Source of the DNA: Achromobacter piechaudii NBRC 102461
Lineage (GTDB): Bacteria > Pseudomonadota > Gammaproteobacteria > Burkholderiales > Burkholderiaceae_B
NCBI RefSeq assembly: GCF_001571245.1
Contig: NZ_BCTK01000008.1
Location: 296,195 to 360,194, forward strand
Direction of reading: 5' to 3'
DNA: 64,000 nucleotides
The position numbers and the translations under genes are program-made. Of this stretch, positions 18,522 through 28,296 are shown piece after piece; the first letter of the stretch is position 1, and each line of letters starts with the position of its first letter. Under the pieces are notes generated by a model that saw only the letters and a program-made list of their open reading frames with translations, had not been told where the DNA came from and ran no database searches.

Positions 18522-19136
18522 ATGCGACACCTACTTACCGGCCGCGCCTGGCGCGGCCTGCTGCTGGCCCTTTGCGTGTTTCTGGCCGCATGCGGCGATC
18601 GGAACGTCGACTGGACGCTCTACAACGTCAAGGGCCATTTGCCCGACCTGAAATTCTCGCTGCCCGGCGCAGGCGGCAAGACCATCAGCAGCGACGATCT
18701 CAAGGGCAAGACGGTTTTGCTGTTCTTCGGCTACGCCAGTTGCCCCGACATCTGCCCCACCACCATGGCGCAGTTGACGGCAGTGCTGCAAAACCTGGGC
18801 GACAAGGCCAAGAACGTGCGCATCGTGTTCGTCAGCGTGGATCCCCACCGCGACACGCCCGACATCCTGCAAGCCTATGTCAATGCCTTCAACAACAACG
18901 CCATCGGCGTGACGGGCGATGAAAAGCAGGTCGCCGACCTGGCCCGCCGCTACCGCGTGGCCTACCAGATCGAAAAGCCCCGGGCGGGCGACGACGCCGA
19001 CATGTACGAAGTAACGCACAGCCGGGGCGTGTACATTTTCGACAAGGATGGCCGCGCGCGGCTGCTGGCGTCGGACACGGACAGCGTCGAGGCGCTGACC
19101 CACGACGTCGCCCAACTCATCGACATCACGTCCTGA
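18522..19136 (+). CDS. SCO1/SenC family copper-binding lipoprotein
   Basis: A 204-residue thioredoxin-fold protein that delivers copper to the CuA centre of cytochrome c oxidase or protects it from oxidants. A lipoprotein signal ends in LAAC (Cys24). The metal ligands are Cys74 and Cys78 in GYASCPDICPTT and His166 in VTHSRGVYIFD. No oxidase genes lie nearby, so it acts at a distance from its likely target. The start MRHLLTGRAW sits immediately before the signal peptide; longer in-frame extensions are not supported. Confidence 0.93.
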   Translation: MRHLLTGRAWRGLLLALCVFLAACGDRNVDWTLYNVKGHLPDLKFSLPGAGGKTISSDDLKGKTVLLFFGYASCPDICPTTMAQLTAVLQNLGDKAKNVRIVFVSVDPHRDTPDILQAYVNAFNNNAIGVTGDEKQVADLARRYRVAYQIEKPRAGDDADMYEVTHSRGVYIFDKDGRARLLASDTDSVEALTHDVAQLIDITS

Positions 19137-19145
19137 AATACCCCG

Positions 19146-19170
19146 AACAGGCCGCAGCATGCGGCCTGTT
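19146..19170 (+). terminator. perfect inverted repeat after the SCO gene
   Basis: AACAGGCCGCA pairs perfectly with TGCGGCCTGTT across only 3 bases, 9 bases after the stop. There is no long T-tract beyond the TT at the end of the arm, so termination may be partial. Confidence 0.6.
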
Positions 19171-19271
19171 GCATGGTGACCCCACATACCAGTTGTTACA
19201 GCCGCGCCCCAAAAAGCGTGAGTATCATCAGTGCACATCGCCCCCTTTTTTCCATAGCAAGGAGTACGCGC

Positions 19272-19523
19272 ATGAGCATTATCATCATGATCATCGTCGG
19301 GTTCATCGTGGGTTTGATCGCCCGCGCCATCATGCCCGGAGACCAGAACATGGGGATCATCATGACCACCATCCTGGGTATCGTCGGCGCGGTGGTCGCC
19401 GGTTTCCTGGGTCAGACGATGGGCTGGTATGCAGAGGGAGAACCGGCGGGCTGGATCGCTTCGGTGATCGGCGCCATCATCGTCCTGTTCGTGGTTGGCC
19501 TAATCGCCCGCAAGCGCACGTGA
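19272..19523 (+). CDS. GlsB/YeaQ/YmgE family stress-response membrane protein
   Basis: An 83-residue inner-membrane protein with three predicted helices. Family signatures are the N-terminal MSIIIMIIVGFIVGLIARAI, then GDQNMGIIMTTILGIVGAVVAGFLG, and a final ASVIGAIIVLFVVGLI. Members are induced by general stress, and their function is not established despite the older name transglycosylase-associated protein. A clear AAGGAG ribosome site lies 9 bases before the ATG. A bidirectional terminator follows. Confidence 0.92.
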   Translation: MSIIIMIIVGFIVGLIARAIMPGDQNMGIIMTTILGIVGAVVAGFLGQTMGWYAEGEPAGWIASVIGAIIVLFVVGLIARKRT

Positions 19524-19551
19524 CGCCTTGCCAGACAAGCTTCAATGAAAA

Positions 19552-19584
19552 ACGGGCCGATCTTTCGATCGGCCCGTTTTTTTT
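19552..19584. terminator. bidirectional rho-independent terminator
   Basis: ACGGGCCGATC and GATCGGCCCGT form an 11-bp perfect stem around a TTTC loop, with A-runs before and eight T after. It can end both the GlsB-like gene (+) and the efflux operon (-). Confidence 0.93.
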
Positions 19585-19652
19585 GCCCTGCCGCAACGCA
19601 GGGCCAAGAGCGGCGGACAAGCGGCATGCTTGCCCTGCCCGCGCTCGCAATC

Positions 19653-21128
19653 TTACGATCCTGCACCCGGCGCGGCCTGCGCCGTGACCGTGCGTTCGGT
19701 CCAGCCGCCGCCCAGCACCTTGTACAAGGTAACCAAGTTGGACAGCCGGGCCAGGCGCGTATCCACCAGCGCCTGTTGCGACGTATACAAAGAACGCTGC
19801 GAATCCAGCACGCTCAGGTAGTCGTCGATGCCCTGGCGGAAACGCTGGTCGGACGCGTCGTAGGCGCGCTGGTTGGCATTGACCAGCAAACGCTGCGCTT
19901 CGATCTGGTCGTCCAGCGTGCCACGCCCGGCCAGGGCGTCGGCCACTTCCCGAAAGCCCGTCTGGATGGACTTTTCGTACTGCGCAACCTGAATGTTCTT
20001 CTGCACCTTGGCCAGATCCAGATTGGCTTGCAGCGACCCACCCGCAAAGATCGGCACCGTAATACGGGGCACGAAGCTCCATGCCCCCGAACCGCCTTCG
20101 AACAGACCGCCCAGGCTGGCGCTGGCCGTGCCGGCCTGGCCCGTCAGCGTGATAGTCGGGAAGAACGCGGCGCGTGCCGCGCCGATGTTGGCGTTGGCGC
20201 CCTTGAGCTGATGCTCGGCCGCGCGGATGTCCGGGCGGCGCGCCAGCAGATCGGACGGCAAGCCGGCCGGCAAGGTGGTGGGCAACATGCCGTCATCCAG
20301 CTTCACGGCCTGATCCAGCGCCGCGACGATTTCCGGCGACATGGGCTGGCCCACCAGCAAAGTCAACGCATTGCGGTCCTGCGCGGCCTGACGCGTGTAC
20401 TGCGACAGGTTGCGCTGGGCCGTGCGCAGCGACACTTCCGCCTGGCTCAGGTCCAGCGAGGTGGACAGGCCCTGGTCATAGCTTTGCTGCGTAAGCTTGA
20501 ACGAATCTTCCTGGCTCTTGAGCGTCTCACGCGTGAGACCCAACAGTTCCTGGTCGGCGCGCAGCGTCAGATAGGCGTTAGCCACTTCAGCGATCAGCGC
20601 CAGCTGCGTGGCCGTGCGCGTTTCGTCCAGCGCCAGATACGACTCAAGCGCCTGGTCGCTCAGGCTGCGGATGCGGCCGAACAGGTCCAGCTCCCAGGCG
20701 GACAGGGCGGCGCCCACCTGGTAGTTGTGGCTGGTCGTGGCGCGGCCGCTGGCCGACAGGTCGGCAGGCGTGCGCTGCGCGCTTTCCTGCGCGGCCACGC
20801 CCACGCTGGGCAGCAGGTCTGCGCGCTGGATGCGGTACTGCGCGCGCGCCGCTTCCACGTTCAACGCCGCCACCCGCAGGTCGCGGTTGTTCGCCAGGGA
20901 CAGCTCGATCAGCCGTTGCAGCAGCGGGTCGCTGAAGAAATCGCGCCAGCCGACGTCGGCGGTGGACATGCCCTGCGCCAACTGCGATCCGTCCGCCTTG
21001 TAGGCCGCGCCCGTCGGATAGGCGGCGCTGACCGGCGCATCGGGCCGTTCGTAGGTCGGAGCCAGCGAGCAGCCCGCCAGGGCCGCCGCCAGGGAAACAG
21101 ACAATAAAGTTCTCATCTGAAGTTTCAT
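19653..21128 (-). CDS. axyM: RND efflux outer-membrane channel (OprM family)
   Basis: A 491-residue outer-membrane lipoprotein channel of a tripartite efflux pump. The signal peptide ends in the lipobox LAGC (SLAAALAGCSLAPTYERP). Two OEP repeats follow with the LARRPDIRAAEHQLKGANANIGAARAAF region characteristic of the OprM/NodT family. Its ATG overlaps the stop of the pump gene (TAATG), so the three efflux genes are coupled. The symbol follows the Achromobacter AxyABM pump and is inferred from family and gene order. Confidence 0.9.
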   Translation of the reverse strand: MKLQMRTLLSVSLAAALAGCSLAPTYERPDAPVSAAYPTGAAYKADGSQLAQGMSTADVGWRDFFSDPLLQRLIELSLANNRDLRVAALNVEAARAQYRIQRADLLPSVGVAAQESAQRTPADLSASGRATTSHNYQVGAALSAWELDLFGRIRSLSDQALESYLALDETRTATQLALIAEVANAYLTLRADQELLGLTRETLKSQEDSFKLTQQSYDQGLSTSLDLSQAEVSLRTAQRNLSQYTRQAAQDRNALTLLVGQPMSPEIVAALDQAVKLDDGMLPTTLPAGLPSDLLARRPDIRAAEHQLKGANANIGAARAAFFPTITLTGQAGTASASLGGLFEGGSGAWSFVPRITVPIFAGGSLQANLDLAKVQKNIQVAQYEKSIQTGFREVADALAGRGTLDDQIEAQRLLVNANQRAYDASDQRFRQGIDDYLSVLDSQRSLYTSQQALVDTRLARLSNLVTLYKVLGGGWTERTVTAQAAPGAGS

Positions 21129-24100
21129 TACGGTTGTCCTTCGGAGGACACTTCCTGCGAGCAGTTGGCGCTGGTGTCGTGCTTGTCTTTGTTTTCGCTC
21201 ATGCGCTTGACCTTGAACACGCGCAGCATGATGACGAAGAAGGCCGGAACAAAGAAGATGGCCAGGAACGTGCCGGTCAACATGCCGCCGATCACGCCCG
21301 TGCCGATGGCGTTCTGGCTGCCCGACCCGGCGCCCGACGAAATCGCCAGCGGCGTCACGCCCAGGATGAACGCCAGCGACGTCATCAGGATGGGACGCAA
21401 GCGTTGGCGGGCAGCGTGGATGGCCGATTCGGTCAGGCTTGCGCCGGACTCGAAGTGCTCCTTGGCGAACTCCACGATCAGGATGGCGTTCTTGGCCGCC
21501 AGCCCCACCGTCGTCAACAGCCCCACCTGGAAGTACACGTCGTTGGACAGGCCGCGCGCCAGCGTCGCCAGCAGTACGCCGATAATGCCCAGCGGCACCA
21601 CCAGCATCACCGCCGTCGGGATGGACCAGCTTTCGTACAACGCGGCCAGGCACAGGAACACGACGATCAGCGATATCGCGTAGAGCGCCGGAGCCTGCGA
21701 GCCCGACAGCCGTTCTTCAAACGACAGCCCGGTCCATTCAAAGCCCACGCCCACCGGCAGCTTGGCCGCCAGCCGTTCCATCTCCTGCATGGCTGCGCCC
21801 GAGCTATAGCCCGGCGCCGCCTGGCCCTGGATGTTGTAGGACGGCACGCCGTTGTAGCGGTTCAGCTTTTGCGGGCCGAAGCTCCACGTCGCTTTCGAGA
21901 ATGCCGAGAACGGCACCATGTCGCCCGCGTTGTTGCGCACGTACCATTTGTTCAGGTCTTCCGGCAGCATGCGCGAGGACGCCTCGCCCTGCGCGAACAC
22001 CTTCTTCACGCGGCCACGGTCGATGAAGTCGTTGACGTACGACGAGCCCCACGCGGTGGCCAGGGTGCTGTTGATGTCCGACACGGCAACACCCAGCGCC
22101 CGCGCCTTCTCGCGGTCGATATCCAGCTGGTACTGCGGCGCGTCTTCGATGCCGTTGGGACGCACGCCCACCAGCACCGGGCTCTTGGCGGCTTCGCCCA
22201 GCAGCTGATTGCGCGCGGCAAGCAGCTTTTCATGGCCCACGCCGGCGCGGTCCATCAGCTGGAAGTCAAAGCCGGTGACGTTGCCCAGCTCCATCACGGA
22301 CGGCGGCGGCACCACGAACATCTGCGCGCGGCGTTCGGTCTTGGCGAAGTGCGCGTTGGCGCGCGCCGCCACGGCGCCGGCCTTCAGGCTGGCGTCGCCG
22401 CGTTCTTCCCAGTCGCGCAGCTTGATGAACAGGATGGACGCGTTCTGGCCACGGCCGCCGAAGTTGAAGCCGTTGACGGCGAACACCGACGTCACGGCAT
22501 CCTTTTCCTCGGTCAGCAGGTACTTGGTGGCGTCGTCGATGACGGCCTTGGTGGCCTCGGCGGTGGCGCCGGCAGGCGTCTGGATCTGGGCGAACAAAAT
22601 GCCCTGATCCTCGGCCGGCAGGAACGCCGTGGGAATGCGCGTGAACAGCCAGCCCATGGCAATGACCAGCGCCAGGTACACGATCATCAGGCGCTTGGTG
22701 CGGTTCAGCCCGCGCGCCACCGTGTTGGCGTAACCGTTGCTGCTGCGCTCGAACGTACGGTTGAACCAGCCGAAGAAGCCGCGCTTGGAGCCGTGATGGC
22801 CCTTCGGAATGGGCTTGAGCAGGGTTGCGCACAAGGCCGGCGTAAAGACGATGGCGACCAGCACCGACAGCACCATCGAGGACACGATCGTGATGGAGAA
22901 CTGGCGGTAGATGACGCCCGTGGAGCCGCCGAAGAAGGCCATCGGGATGAACACGGCGGCCAGCACCATGGCGATACCGATCAGCGCGCCCGTGATCTGG
23001 CCCATGGACTTGCGGGTGGCCTGCTTGGGCGTCAAGCCCTCTTCGGCCATCACGCGTTCCACGTTTTCCACCACCACGATGGCGTCATCCACCAGCAGGC
23101 CGATGGCCAGCACCATGCCGAACATCGTCAGCGTATTGATGGAATAGCCGAACGCGGCCAGCACGCCGAAGGTGCCCAGCAACACGACCGGCACGGCCAG
23201 CGTGGGAATGATGGTGGCGCGGAAGTTCTGCAGGAACAGGTACATCACCAGGAAGACCAGGATGATGGCTTCCACCAGCGTCTTGAACACTTCATGGATC
23301 GACAGGCTGACGAACGGCGTCGTGTCGTAGGGATACACGACGTCCATGCCCGGCGGGAAGTAAGGCTTGAGGTTGTTGATGGTGTCGCGCACGGCCTGCG
23401 CCGTGTCCAGCGCGTTGGCGCCCGGCGCCAGCTTGATCGCCAGGCCCGAAGCGGGCTTGCCGTTGTAGAAGCTGTCGATGGCGTAGGTCTGCCCGCCCAG
23501 CTCGATACGCGACACGTCGCCCAGGCGCACCTGCGAACCATCGGCATTGACCTTGAGCAGGATGCGGCTGAAGTCTTCCGGCTTTTCCAGACGCGACGGC
23601 CCGATGATGGTGGCGTTCAGCTGCTGGCCGCGCACGGACGGCAGGCCGCCCAGCTGGCCCGACGACACCTGCACGTTCTGTTCCTTGATCGCCGCGACCA
23701 CGTCCACCGTGGTCAGCCCGTAGTTCACGAGCTTTGCGGGATCCAGCCAGATGCGCATGGCGTACTGCGAACCGAACAGCTGGAAATCGCCCACGCCCTG
23801 CGTGCGGCTGATGGGATCCTGCACGTAGGACGCGACGTAATCGGCCAGGTCGTCCTTGGTCATCGTGCCGTCGGTGGACACGAAGCCCGCGACGATCAGG
23901 AAGTTCTTCGTGGCCTTGGTGACGCGGATGCCCTGCTGCTGCACTTCCTGCGGCAACAGCGGCTGCGCCAGTGCCAGCTTGTTCTGCACCTGCACCTGCG
24001 CCGTGTCCGGGTTGGTGCCCTGCTTGAAGGTCAGCGTGATGGACATGCTGCCGTCGGAATTGCTTTCCGACGAGATGTATTGCAGGCCGTCCAGGCCGTT

Positions 24101-24307
24101 CATCTGCTGCTCGATCACCTGCACGACGGTGTCCTGCACGGTCTGCGCGGAGGCGCCCGGGTAGGTCACCGCGATGCCGATGGCGGGCGGCGCGATGTTG
24201 GGATATTGCGAGACCGGCAATTGCAGGATGGACAGCGCACCGGCCATCATCAGCACGATCGCGATCACCCACGCGAAAACCGGCCTATCGATAAAAAACT
24301 TTGCCAT
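21128..24307 (-). CDS. axyB: RND multidrug efflux pump, inner-membrane AcrB/MexB-type
   Basis: A 1059-residue HAE1-type proton/drug antiporter. It opens with [20 protein letters not shown], typical of AcrB. Transmembrane helix 4 reads [25 protein letters not shown], with the paired aspartates of the proton relay. The porter loops include [19 protein letters not shown]. The later helices include [13 protein letters not shown] and [20 protein letters not shown]. Length matches AcrB (1049). It lies 14 bases after the membrane fusion gene and overlaps axyM. Substrates are probably cephalosporins, chloramphenicol and quinolone-like drugs if it is the AxyABM ortholog. Confidence 0.93.
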   Translation of the reverse strand: MAKFFIDRPVFAWVIAIVLMMAGALSILQLPVSQYPNIAPPAIGIAVTYPGASAQTVQDTVVQVIEQQMNGLDGLQYISSESNSDGSMSITLTFKQGTNPDTAQVQVQNKLALAQPLLPQEVQQQGIRVTKATKNFLIVAGFVSTDGTMTKDDLADYVASYVQDPISRTQGVGDFQLFGSQYAMRIWLDPAKLVNYGLTTVDVVAAIKEQNVQVSSGQLGGLPSVRGQQLNATIIGPSRLEKPEDFSRILLKVNADGSQVRLGDVSRIELGGQTYAIDSFYNGKPASGLAIKLAPGANALDTAQAVRDTINNLKPYFPPGMDVVYPYDTTPFVSLSIHEVFKTLVEAIILVFLVMYLFLQNFRATIIPTLAVPVVLLGTFGVLAAFGYSINTLTMFGMVLAIGLLVDDAIVVVENVERVMAEEGLTPKQATRKSMGQITGALIGIAMVLAAVFIPMAFFGGSTGVIYRQFSITIVSSMVLSVLVAIVFTPALCATLLKPIPKGHHGSKRGFFGWFNRTFERSSNGYANTVARGLNRTKRLMIVYLALVIAMGWLFTRIPTAFLPAEDQGILFAQIQTPAGATAEATKAVIDDATKYLLTEEKDAVTSVFAVNGFNFGGRGQNASILFIKLRDWEERGDASLKAGAVAARANAHFAKTERRAQMFVVPPPSVMELGNVTGFDFQLMDRAGVGHEKLLAARNQLLGEAAKSPVLVGVRPNGIEDAPQYQLDIDREKARALGVAVSDINSTLATAWGSSYVNDFIDRGRVKKVFAQGEASSRMLPEDLNKWYVRNNAGDMVPFSAFSKATWSFGPQKLNRYNGVPSYNIQGQAAPGYSSGAAMQEMERLAAKLPVGVGFEWTGLSFEERLSGSQAPALYAISLIVVFLCLAALYESWSIPTAVMLVVPLGIIGVLLATLARGLSNDVYFQVGLLTTVGLAAKNAILIVEFAKEHFESGASLTESAIHAARQRLRPILMTSLAFILGVTPLAISSGAGSGSQNAIGTGVIGGMLTGTFLAIFFVPAFFVIMLRVFKVKRMSENKDKHDTSANCSQEVSSEGQP

Positions 24308-24321
24308 GCAAGGCTCCCTGA

Positions 24322-25515
24322 TTACTGCTTGGCCGGGGCGGCATTGGCCGCCTGCGGCTGCTGCGCGGTGGCGCCTGCTTCGGTGGCGACGACTTCGACG
24401 CCCGGGCGCACCATTTGCAAGCCTTCCACGATGACCTTGTCGCCCGCGGCCAGGCCGTCGGTGACGAGCCACTTGTCGCCAATGGCGCGGTCGGTCTTCA
24501 GTTCACGCAGTTCGACCTGGTTCTTGGCGTTGACCACCAGCGCGGTCGGCAGGCCGCGCTGATTGCGCGTCACGCCGCGTTGCGGCACCAGCAGGCCATC
24601 GGCGGCCACGCCGTCGGCCAGTCGCGCACGCACGAACATGCCCGGCAGGAGACGGCGGTCGGGGTTGGGGAACACGGCGCGCAGCGTGATCGAGCCAGTG
24701 CCCTGATCCACCGTCACTTCCGAAAACTGCAACTTGCCCGTCTGCTTGTATTGCGAGCCGTCTTCCAGCGTCAGCGACACCAGCGCTGCCTGCTCGCCTT
24801 CCGCTTTCTTCAACTGGCCGCTGGCCAGCGCGTCCTGCAAGCGCAGCAACTGCACGCTGGACTGGGTCACGTCGACGTAAATGGGGTCGATCTGCTGCAC
24901 CGAGGCCAGGGCGGCCGCCTGGTTGGCGGTCACGAGCGCGCCTTCGGTCACCGAGGAACGGCCGATGATGCCGTCGATCGGCGACAGCACCTTGGTGTAG
25001 ACGAGGTTGATGCGCGCGGTGTCCAGCGCGGCCTTGGCTGACAGCACATCGGCGGCAGCCTGATCGCGCGACGCCACGGCGTTGTCGTAGGTCTGCTGGC
25101 TGACGGCGCGGGTTGCGACCAGCGGCTTGTAGCGCTCGGCCAGCAGCGCGGCGGTCTTTTGCTGCGCTTGCGCACGGGCCAGCGCAGCCTTCTGGCTGTC
25201 GTAGCTGGCTTGATACAGGGCCGGGTCGATCTGATAGAGCTGCTGACCGGCCTTGACCTCGCCGCCTTCCGTGAACAATCGCTTCTGCACGATGCCGTTC
25301 ACCTGGGGCCGCACTTCGGCCACGCGGAACGCGGACGTGCGGCCCGGCAATTCGGTGGTCAGGGATACGGGTTGCGTCGTCAGCGTCACGACGGTGACTT
25401 GCGGTTTGCCCGCTTGCGGCGCGTCTTGCTTCTTGCCGCAGGCGGCCAGGGTGAGAGCCGATGCCGTCAGCGTGACCACTGCCGCGCTGCGCCACATAGC
25501 GCTTTTCTTATTCAT
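24322..25515 (-). CDS. axyA: RND efflux periplasmic adaptor (membrane fusion protein)
   Basis: A 397-residue adaptor with a lipoprotein signal ending [10 protein letters not shown]. The body has the usual mirror-image order: beta-barrel and lipoyl half-motifs ([32 protein letters not shown]), an alpha-hairpin coiled coil rich in Ala/Gln ([19 protein letters not shown]) and a returning lipoyl half ([20 protein letters not shown]). It bridges AxyB and AxyM. It is the first gene of the operon and is divergent from a LysR gene. Confidence 0.93.
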   Translation of the reverse strand: MNKKSAMWRSAAVVTLTASALTLAACGKKQDAPQAGKPQVTVVTLTTQPVSLTTELPGRTSAFRVAEVRPQVNGIVQKRLFTEGGEVKAGQQLYQIDPALYQASYDSQKAALARAQAQQKTAALLAERYKPLVATRAVSQQTYDNAVASRDQAAADVLSAKAALDTARINLVYTKVLSPIDGIIGRSSVTEGALVTANQAAALASVQQIDPIYVDVTQSSVQLLRLQDALASGQLKKAEGEQAALVSLTLEDGSQYKQTGKLQFSEVTVDQGTGSITLRAVFPNPDRRLLPGMFVRARLADGVAADGLLVPQRGVTRNQRGLPTALVVNAKNQVELRELKTDRAIGDKWLVTDGLAAGDKVIVEGLQMVRPGVEVVATEAGATAQQPQAANAAPAKQ

Positions 25516-25750
25516 AGATATTCCCGATTTCCGACAAAAAAGGAGCCCGCCTCGCGCCCTTGCAGGGAGAGGCCTTGTGCATCAACTGGGTGGATGGGCA
25601 TTGAAAACGCAAGAGGGGCTTTAGTGCATTGCTGCATTGCAGAACCCGCATTCTGAGTTATCCCGCCCCAGAAACAAAGGGGCGCTTAAAGAAAACATCA
25701 TTCCATTTATGGGACAATTTTCCACTGGGACTTTGTGAAAGAATCTCGCC
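25516..25750. promoter_or_regulatory. divergent control region of axyABM and its LysR gene
   Basis: A 235-base region. The notable part is an AT-rich stretch near 25700-25735 with a TGGGAC direct repeat at 25710 and 25726 (16 bases apart) around TGGGACAATTTTCCA, which has LysR-like TGG-N9-CCA symmetry. The TGCATTGC repeat near 25626-25641 is a second small direct repeat. No -35/-10 pair was assigned with confidence. Confidence 0.4.
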
Positions 25751-26674
25751 ATGAAACGCTTACAAGGCATGGAACTCTTCGTCGAAGTGGCCAAGACACG
25801 CAGTTTTAGCCGCGCTGCAGCAACACTGGGCGTGCCGAAATCGACGTTGTCTCGCCAGGTGGCCGAATTGGAAAAATCGGTCGGCCTGCGCCTGTTGAGC
25901 CGCACCACCCGCAAGGTGGAACTGACCGACGCCGGCCGGCTGTACTTCGAACGCTGCCAACGCATCGTCGCCGAAGCGCAGATTGCCCATGAAGAACTGC
26001 AAAAGCTGGTCGACACGCCGGCCGGGCCGCTGCGGGTGAACATGCCGGCGGATTTCGGCACCGACTTCCTGGCTGAATCGTTCATGGAGTTCTCCCGCCG
26101 CTATCCCGACGTCACATTCTTCCTGGACCTGGCAAACCCGGACCACGCCTCGCGCGTGTTCCAGACCTGCGATATCTCGATCGAAATCGGCGACCTGCCC
26201 GACTCGACGCAAATCGCCCGGCTGCTGGGCATGCTGCCCGCTCACCTCTACGCCTCGCACGATTACCTGGACAAGCACGGAGAACCCAAACATCCCAGTG
26301 ACTTGACCCGCCACGAGTGCATTGAGTTCCGCGCGGAAGGCGCGGGCCGCGTGACCCGCTGGCCACTGAGCAACGGCGACCAGCACATCGAATTCACGCC
26401 GGGCAACCGGTTTTCGGTCAATGGCGTAGCCATGGCGCGGCGACTGGCCATGCTGGGCGCGGGCATTGCGGTGCTGGTGGGCGGCCAGACGGCGGAACAG
26501 CAATCAGGGCAGTTGCGCCGCGTGTTGCCCGACTGGCAACTGGGCCCCTTCCCTGTCTACGCCGTGACCGAAACGCGGCTGCTGCCGGCCAAGACCCGGA
26601 TCTTCATCGAATTCCTGATGGAGCGCCTGGGCAGCAACGGGCAAGCGAAGGATACGCCCGCTTTCATGAAATAA
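25751..26674 (+). CDS. LysR-family transcriptional regulator, divergent from axyABM
   Basis: A 307-residue regulator. The winged helix-turn-helix at 1-60 includes MELFVEVAKTRSFSRAAATLGVPKSTLSRQVAELEKSVG, and the periplasmic-binding-like effector domain begins at about 90. The CrgA-like subgroup is suggested by LLSRTTRKVELTDAGRLYFERC. Divergent placement next to an RND operon is the usual arrangement for a local regulator, as with MexT- or AxyR-type genes. The effector cannot be read. Confidence 0.9.
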   Translation: MKRLQGMELFVEVAKTRSFSRAAATLGVPKSTLSRQVAELEKSVGLRLLSRTTRKVELTDAGRLYFERCQRIVAEAQIAHEELQKLVDTPAGPLRVNMPADFGTDFLAESFMEFSRRYPDVTFFLDLANPDHASRVFQTCDISIEIGDLPDSTQIARLLGMLPAHLYASHDYLDKHGEPKHPSDLTRHECIEFRAEGAGRVTRWPLSNGDQHIEFTPGNRFSVNGVAMARRLAMLGAGIAVLVGGQTAEQQSGQLRRVLPDWQLGPFPVYAVTETRLLPAKTRIFIEFLMERLGSNGQAKDTPAFMK

Positions 26675-26712
26675 CGGCGCGTTCGAAACAGACTGAAAAA
26701 TCTGCTGACGCC

Positions 26713-26736
26713 CGACTTCACTTGTCGGCGAAGTCG
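26713..26736. terminator. hairpin between convergent LysR and rluF genes
   Basis: A 7-bp perfect stem (CGACTTC / GAAGTCG) with a 10-base loop, in the 95-base gap between the two stop codons. It lacks a T-tract, so it is only a possible terminator. Confidence 0.3.
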
Positions 26737-26769
26737 AACAGATAGCTGACTGATTGCTGAACGAAAAAG

Positions 26770-27501
26770 TCAGAACGCTTCGTCGTCGCGCAGGTAGCGC
26801 CACTGCCCCAGCGGCAGGTCGCCCAGCGACACGCGCCCGATGCGCACGCGCTTCAAGCCCACCACTTTCAGGCCGACCAGTTCGCACATGCGGCGGATCT
26901 GGCGCTTCTTGCCTTCGCGCAGCACAAAGCGCAGTTGATCGTGGTTCTGCCAGCGCACCTGCGCGGGCTTGAGCGCCTTGCCGTCGAGCGACAGGCCGTG
27001 ATTCAGCAATTGCAGGCCACGGTCGGACAGTTCGCCCTGCACCCGCACCAGGTATTCCTTGTCGACGCTGGAGTCTTCGCCGATCAGATGCTTGGCGATG
27101 CGGCCGTCCTGCGTCAGCACCAGCAGGCCTTGCGAATCGATGTCCAGACGGCCGGCCACTGCCAGGCCTTCCAAGTGCGCGCGCTCGAAGCGCTGCGGAT
27201 GGCGGTCGTTGGCAAAGCGTGAGCGCGCATCGATCAGCGCGACGGCGGGCGTGTAGCCCTTTTCCGCCTGGCCCGACACATAACCCACCGGCTTGTTGAT
27301 CAGGATGGTGACGCGCGAGGTCTGGCGCGCCTGCGCGGCGCGCTCAAGCGTGATGACCTGGTCGGGAAACGCCTTGGCGCCCAGTTCGGACACCACGACG
27401 CCGTCCACGCGGACCCAGCCGCGTTCGATATAGCTGTCGGCCTCGCGGCGCGAGCAGAGTCCGCGCTCGGACATGAGCTTGGAGATACGTACTTTTTCCA
27501 T
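26770..27501 (-). CDS. rluF: RluB/E/F-family 23S rRNA pseudouridine synthase, RluF-like
   Basis: A 243-residue enzyme that isomerises uridine in 23S rRNA. An N-terminal S4 RNA-binding domain (1-60, [21 protein letters not shown]) precedes the catalytic domain with NKPVGYVSG, the catalytic Asp motif [17 protein letters not shown] and the C-terminal [14 protein letters not shown]. The ending [17 protein letters not shown] closely follows E. coli RluF. It is shorter than RluF (290) at the C-terminus. The start MEKVRISKL is preferred over upstream in-frame codons that overlap ubiC on the opposite strand. Confidence 0.85.
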   Translation of the reverse strand: MEKVRISKLMSERGLCSRREADSYIERGWVRVDGVVVSELGAKAFPDQVITLERAAQARQTSRVTILINKPVGYVSGQAEKGYTPAVALIDARSRFANDRHPQRFERAHLEGLAVAGRLDIDSQGLLVLTQDGRIAKHLIGEDSSVDKEYLVRVQGELSDRGLQLLNHGLSLDGKALKPAQVRWQNHDQLRFVLREGKKRQIRRMCELVGLKVVGLKRVRIGRVSLGDLPLGQWRYLRDDEAF

Positions 27502-27557
27502 GGGCGGTATTGTATGCGTTGGCAGGCGCCCCGCCGGGCTTGGCATAATACGCAGCC

Positions 27558-28178
27558 ATGATGAAACCCGCAGCCCATCACCCCCCGCTTGCTCCTGGCT
27601 GGCTGGCCGCCGCGCCGCCCGTCCTTTCCTCCACCGTGCGCCACTGGCTGTTCCGCCCGGGCGCGCTGACCGCCGGCTTGCGCCAGGTGGGCCAGGTGCG
27701 CCTCCGCGTACTGGCCGAATACGCCGATGGCGCGCCGCGCGATGAAGCCCTGGCCATGGGCATCGCGCCCGGTACGCCCGTATGGATCCGCGAAGTGCTG
27801 ATGTCGGTCGATGGCGTGGACAGCGTGCCCGCCCGCAGCCTGACGCCGCTGCGCGCCTCGCACGGCGCATGGCAAGGCATGCGCCGGCTGCTGACCCGGC
27901 CGCTGGCCGACATGCTGTATCACGACAGCACCGTCATCCGCTCGCCGTTCGCCTGCCGCAGGCTGGCATCGCCAGTGCCGTTTCACGCGACGGCAAGCGG
28001 CGTGCTGCCTGCCGGCGAGCGCATGCAGGAAGCGCACCGCATCTGGGCGCGCCGGTCCGTGTTCTGGCGCCAAGGCCAGCCGCTGCTGGTGGCCGAATGC
28101 TTCCTGCCCGGTTTCTGGGACGTGGTCGCCGGACAGCCTGCGCCGCCACTGGTGCCGCATCAGCGCACGGCGCGATAA
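27558..28178 (+). CDS. ubiC: chorismate--pyruvate lyase
   Basis: A 206-residue protein that converts chorismate to 4-hydroxybenzoate and pyruvate, the first step of ubiquinone synthesis. Family features are [29 protein letters not shown], the ARSLTPL strand with a substrate-binding Arg, and a late Glu in [10 protein letters not shown]. Two ATGs follow each other; either may be used. It is divergent from the rluF-like gene, 56 bases apart. Its stop codon lies in the first unit of an octamer repeat array. Confidence 0.9.
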   Translation: MMKPAAHHPPLAPGWLAAAPPVLSSTVRHWLFRPGALTAGLRQVGQVRLRVLAEYADGAPRDEALAMGIAPGTPVWIREVLMSVDGVDSVPARSLTPLRASHGAWQGMRRLLTRPLADMLYHDSTVIRSPFACRRLASPVPFHATASGVLPAGERMQEAHRIWARRSVFWRQGQPLLVAECFLPGFWDVVAGQPAPPLVPHQRTAR

Positions 28179-28276
28179 AGCGCCAGGACGCCAGGGCGTT
28201 GAAGCGCTAAGGCGTTAGGGCGTTAAGACGTTGAAGCGCTAAGACGCTAAGGCGCTAAGGCGCTAAGACATTGAAG
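28173..28276. repeat. 13-unit tandem octamer array, consensus CGYTAAGR
   Basis: The 104 bases divide exactly into 13 units of 8. The core units are CGCTAAGG (three times), CGCTAAGA (twice), CGTTAAGA, CGTTAGGG and CGTTGAAG (twice). The first three units (CGATAAAG, CGCCAGGA, CGCCAGGG) and the last (CATTGAAG) are more diverged. The array starts over the ubiC stop codon and ends 20 bases before the convergent lyase gene. It has no coding sense and no spacer-repeat order, so it is not a CRISPR. Confidence 0.85.
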
Positions 28277-28296
28277 CGTATGCGCCCCGCGCGCGC

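Noticed and set aside
21134..24562. A 1142-codon open frame opposite axyB
   Set aside because: Antisense shadow of a clear AcrB-type gene; His/Gln/Arg-rich translation without motifs.
28173..28276. Tandem repeats considered as a CRISPR array
   Set aside because: Units are 8 bases with no spacers, and no cas genes are present.
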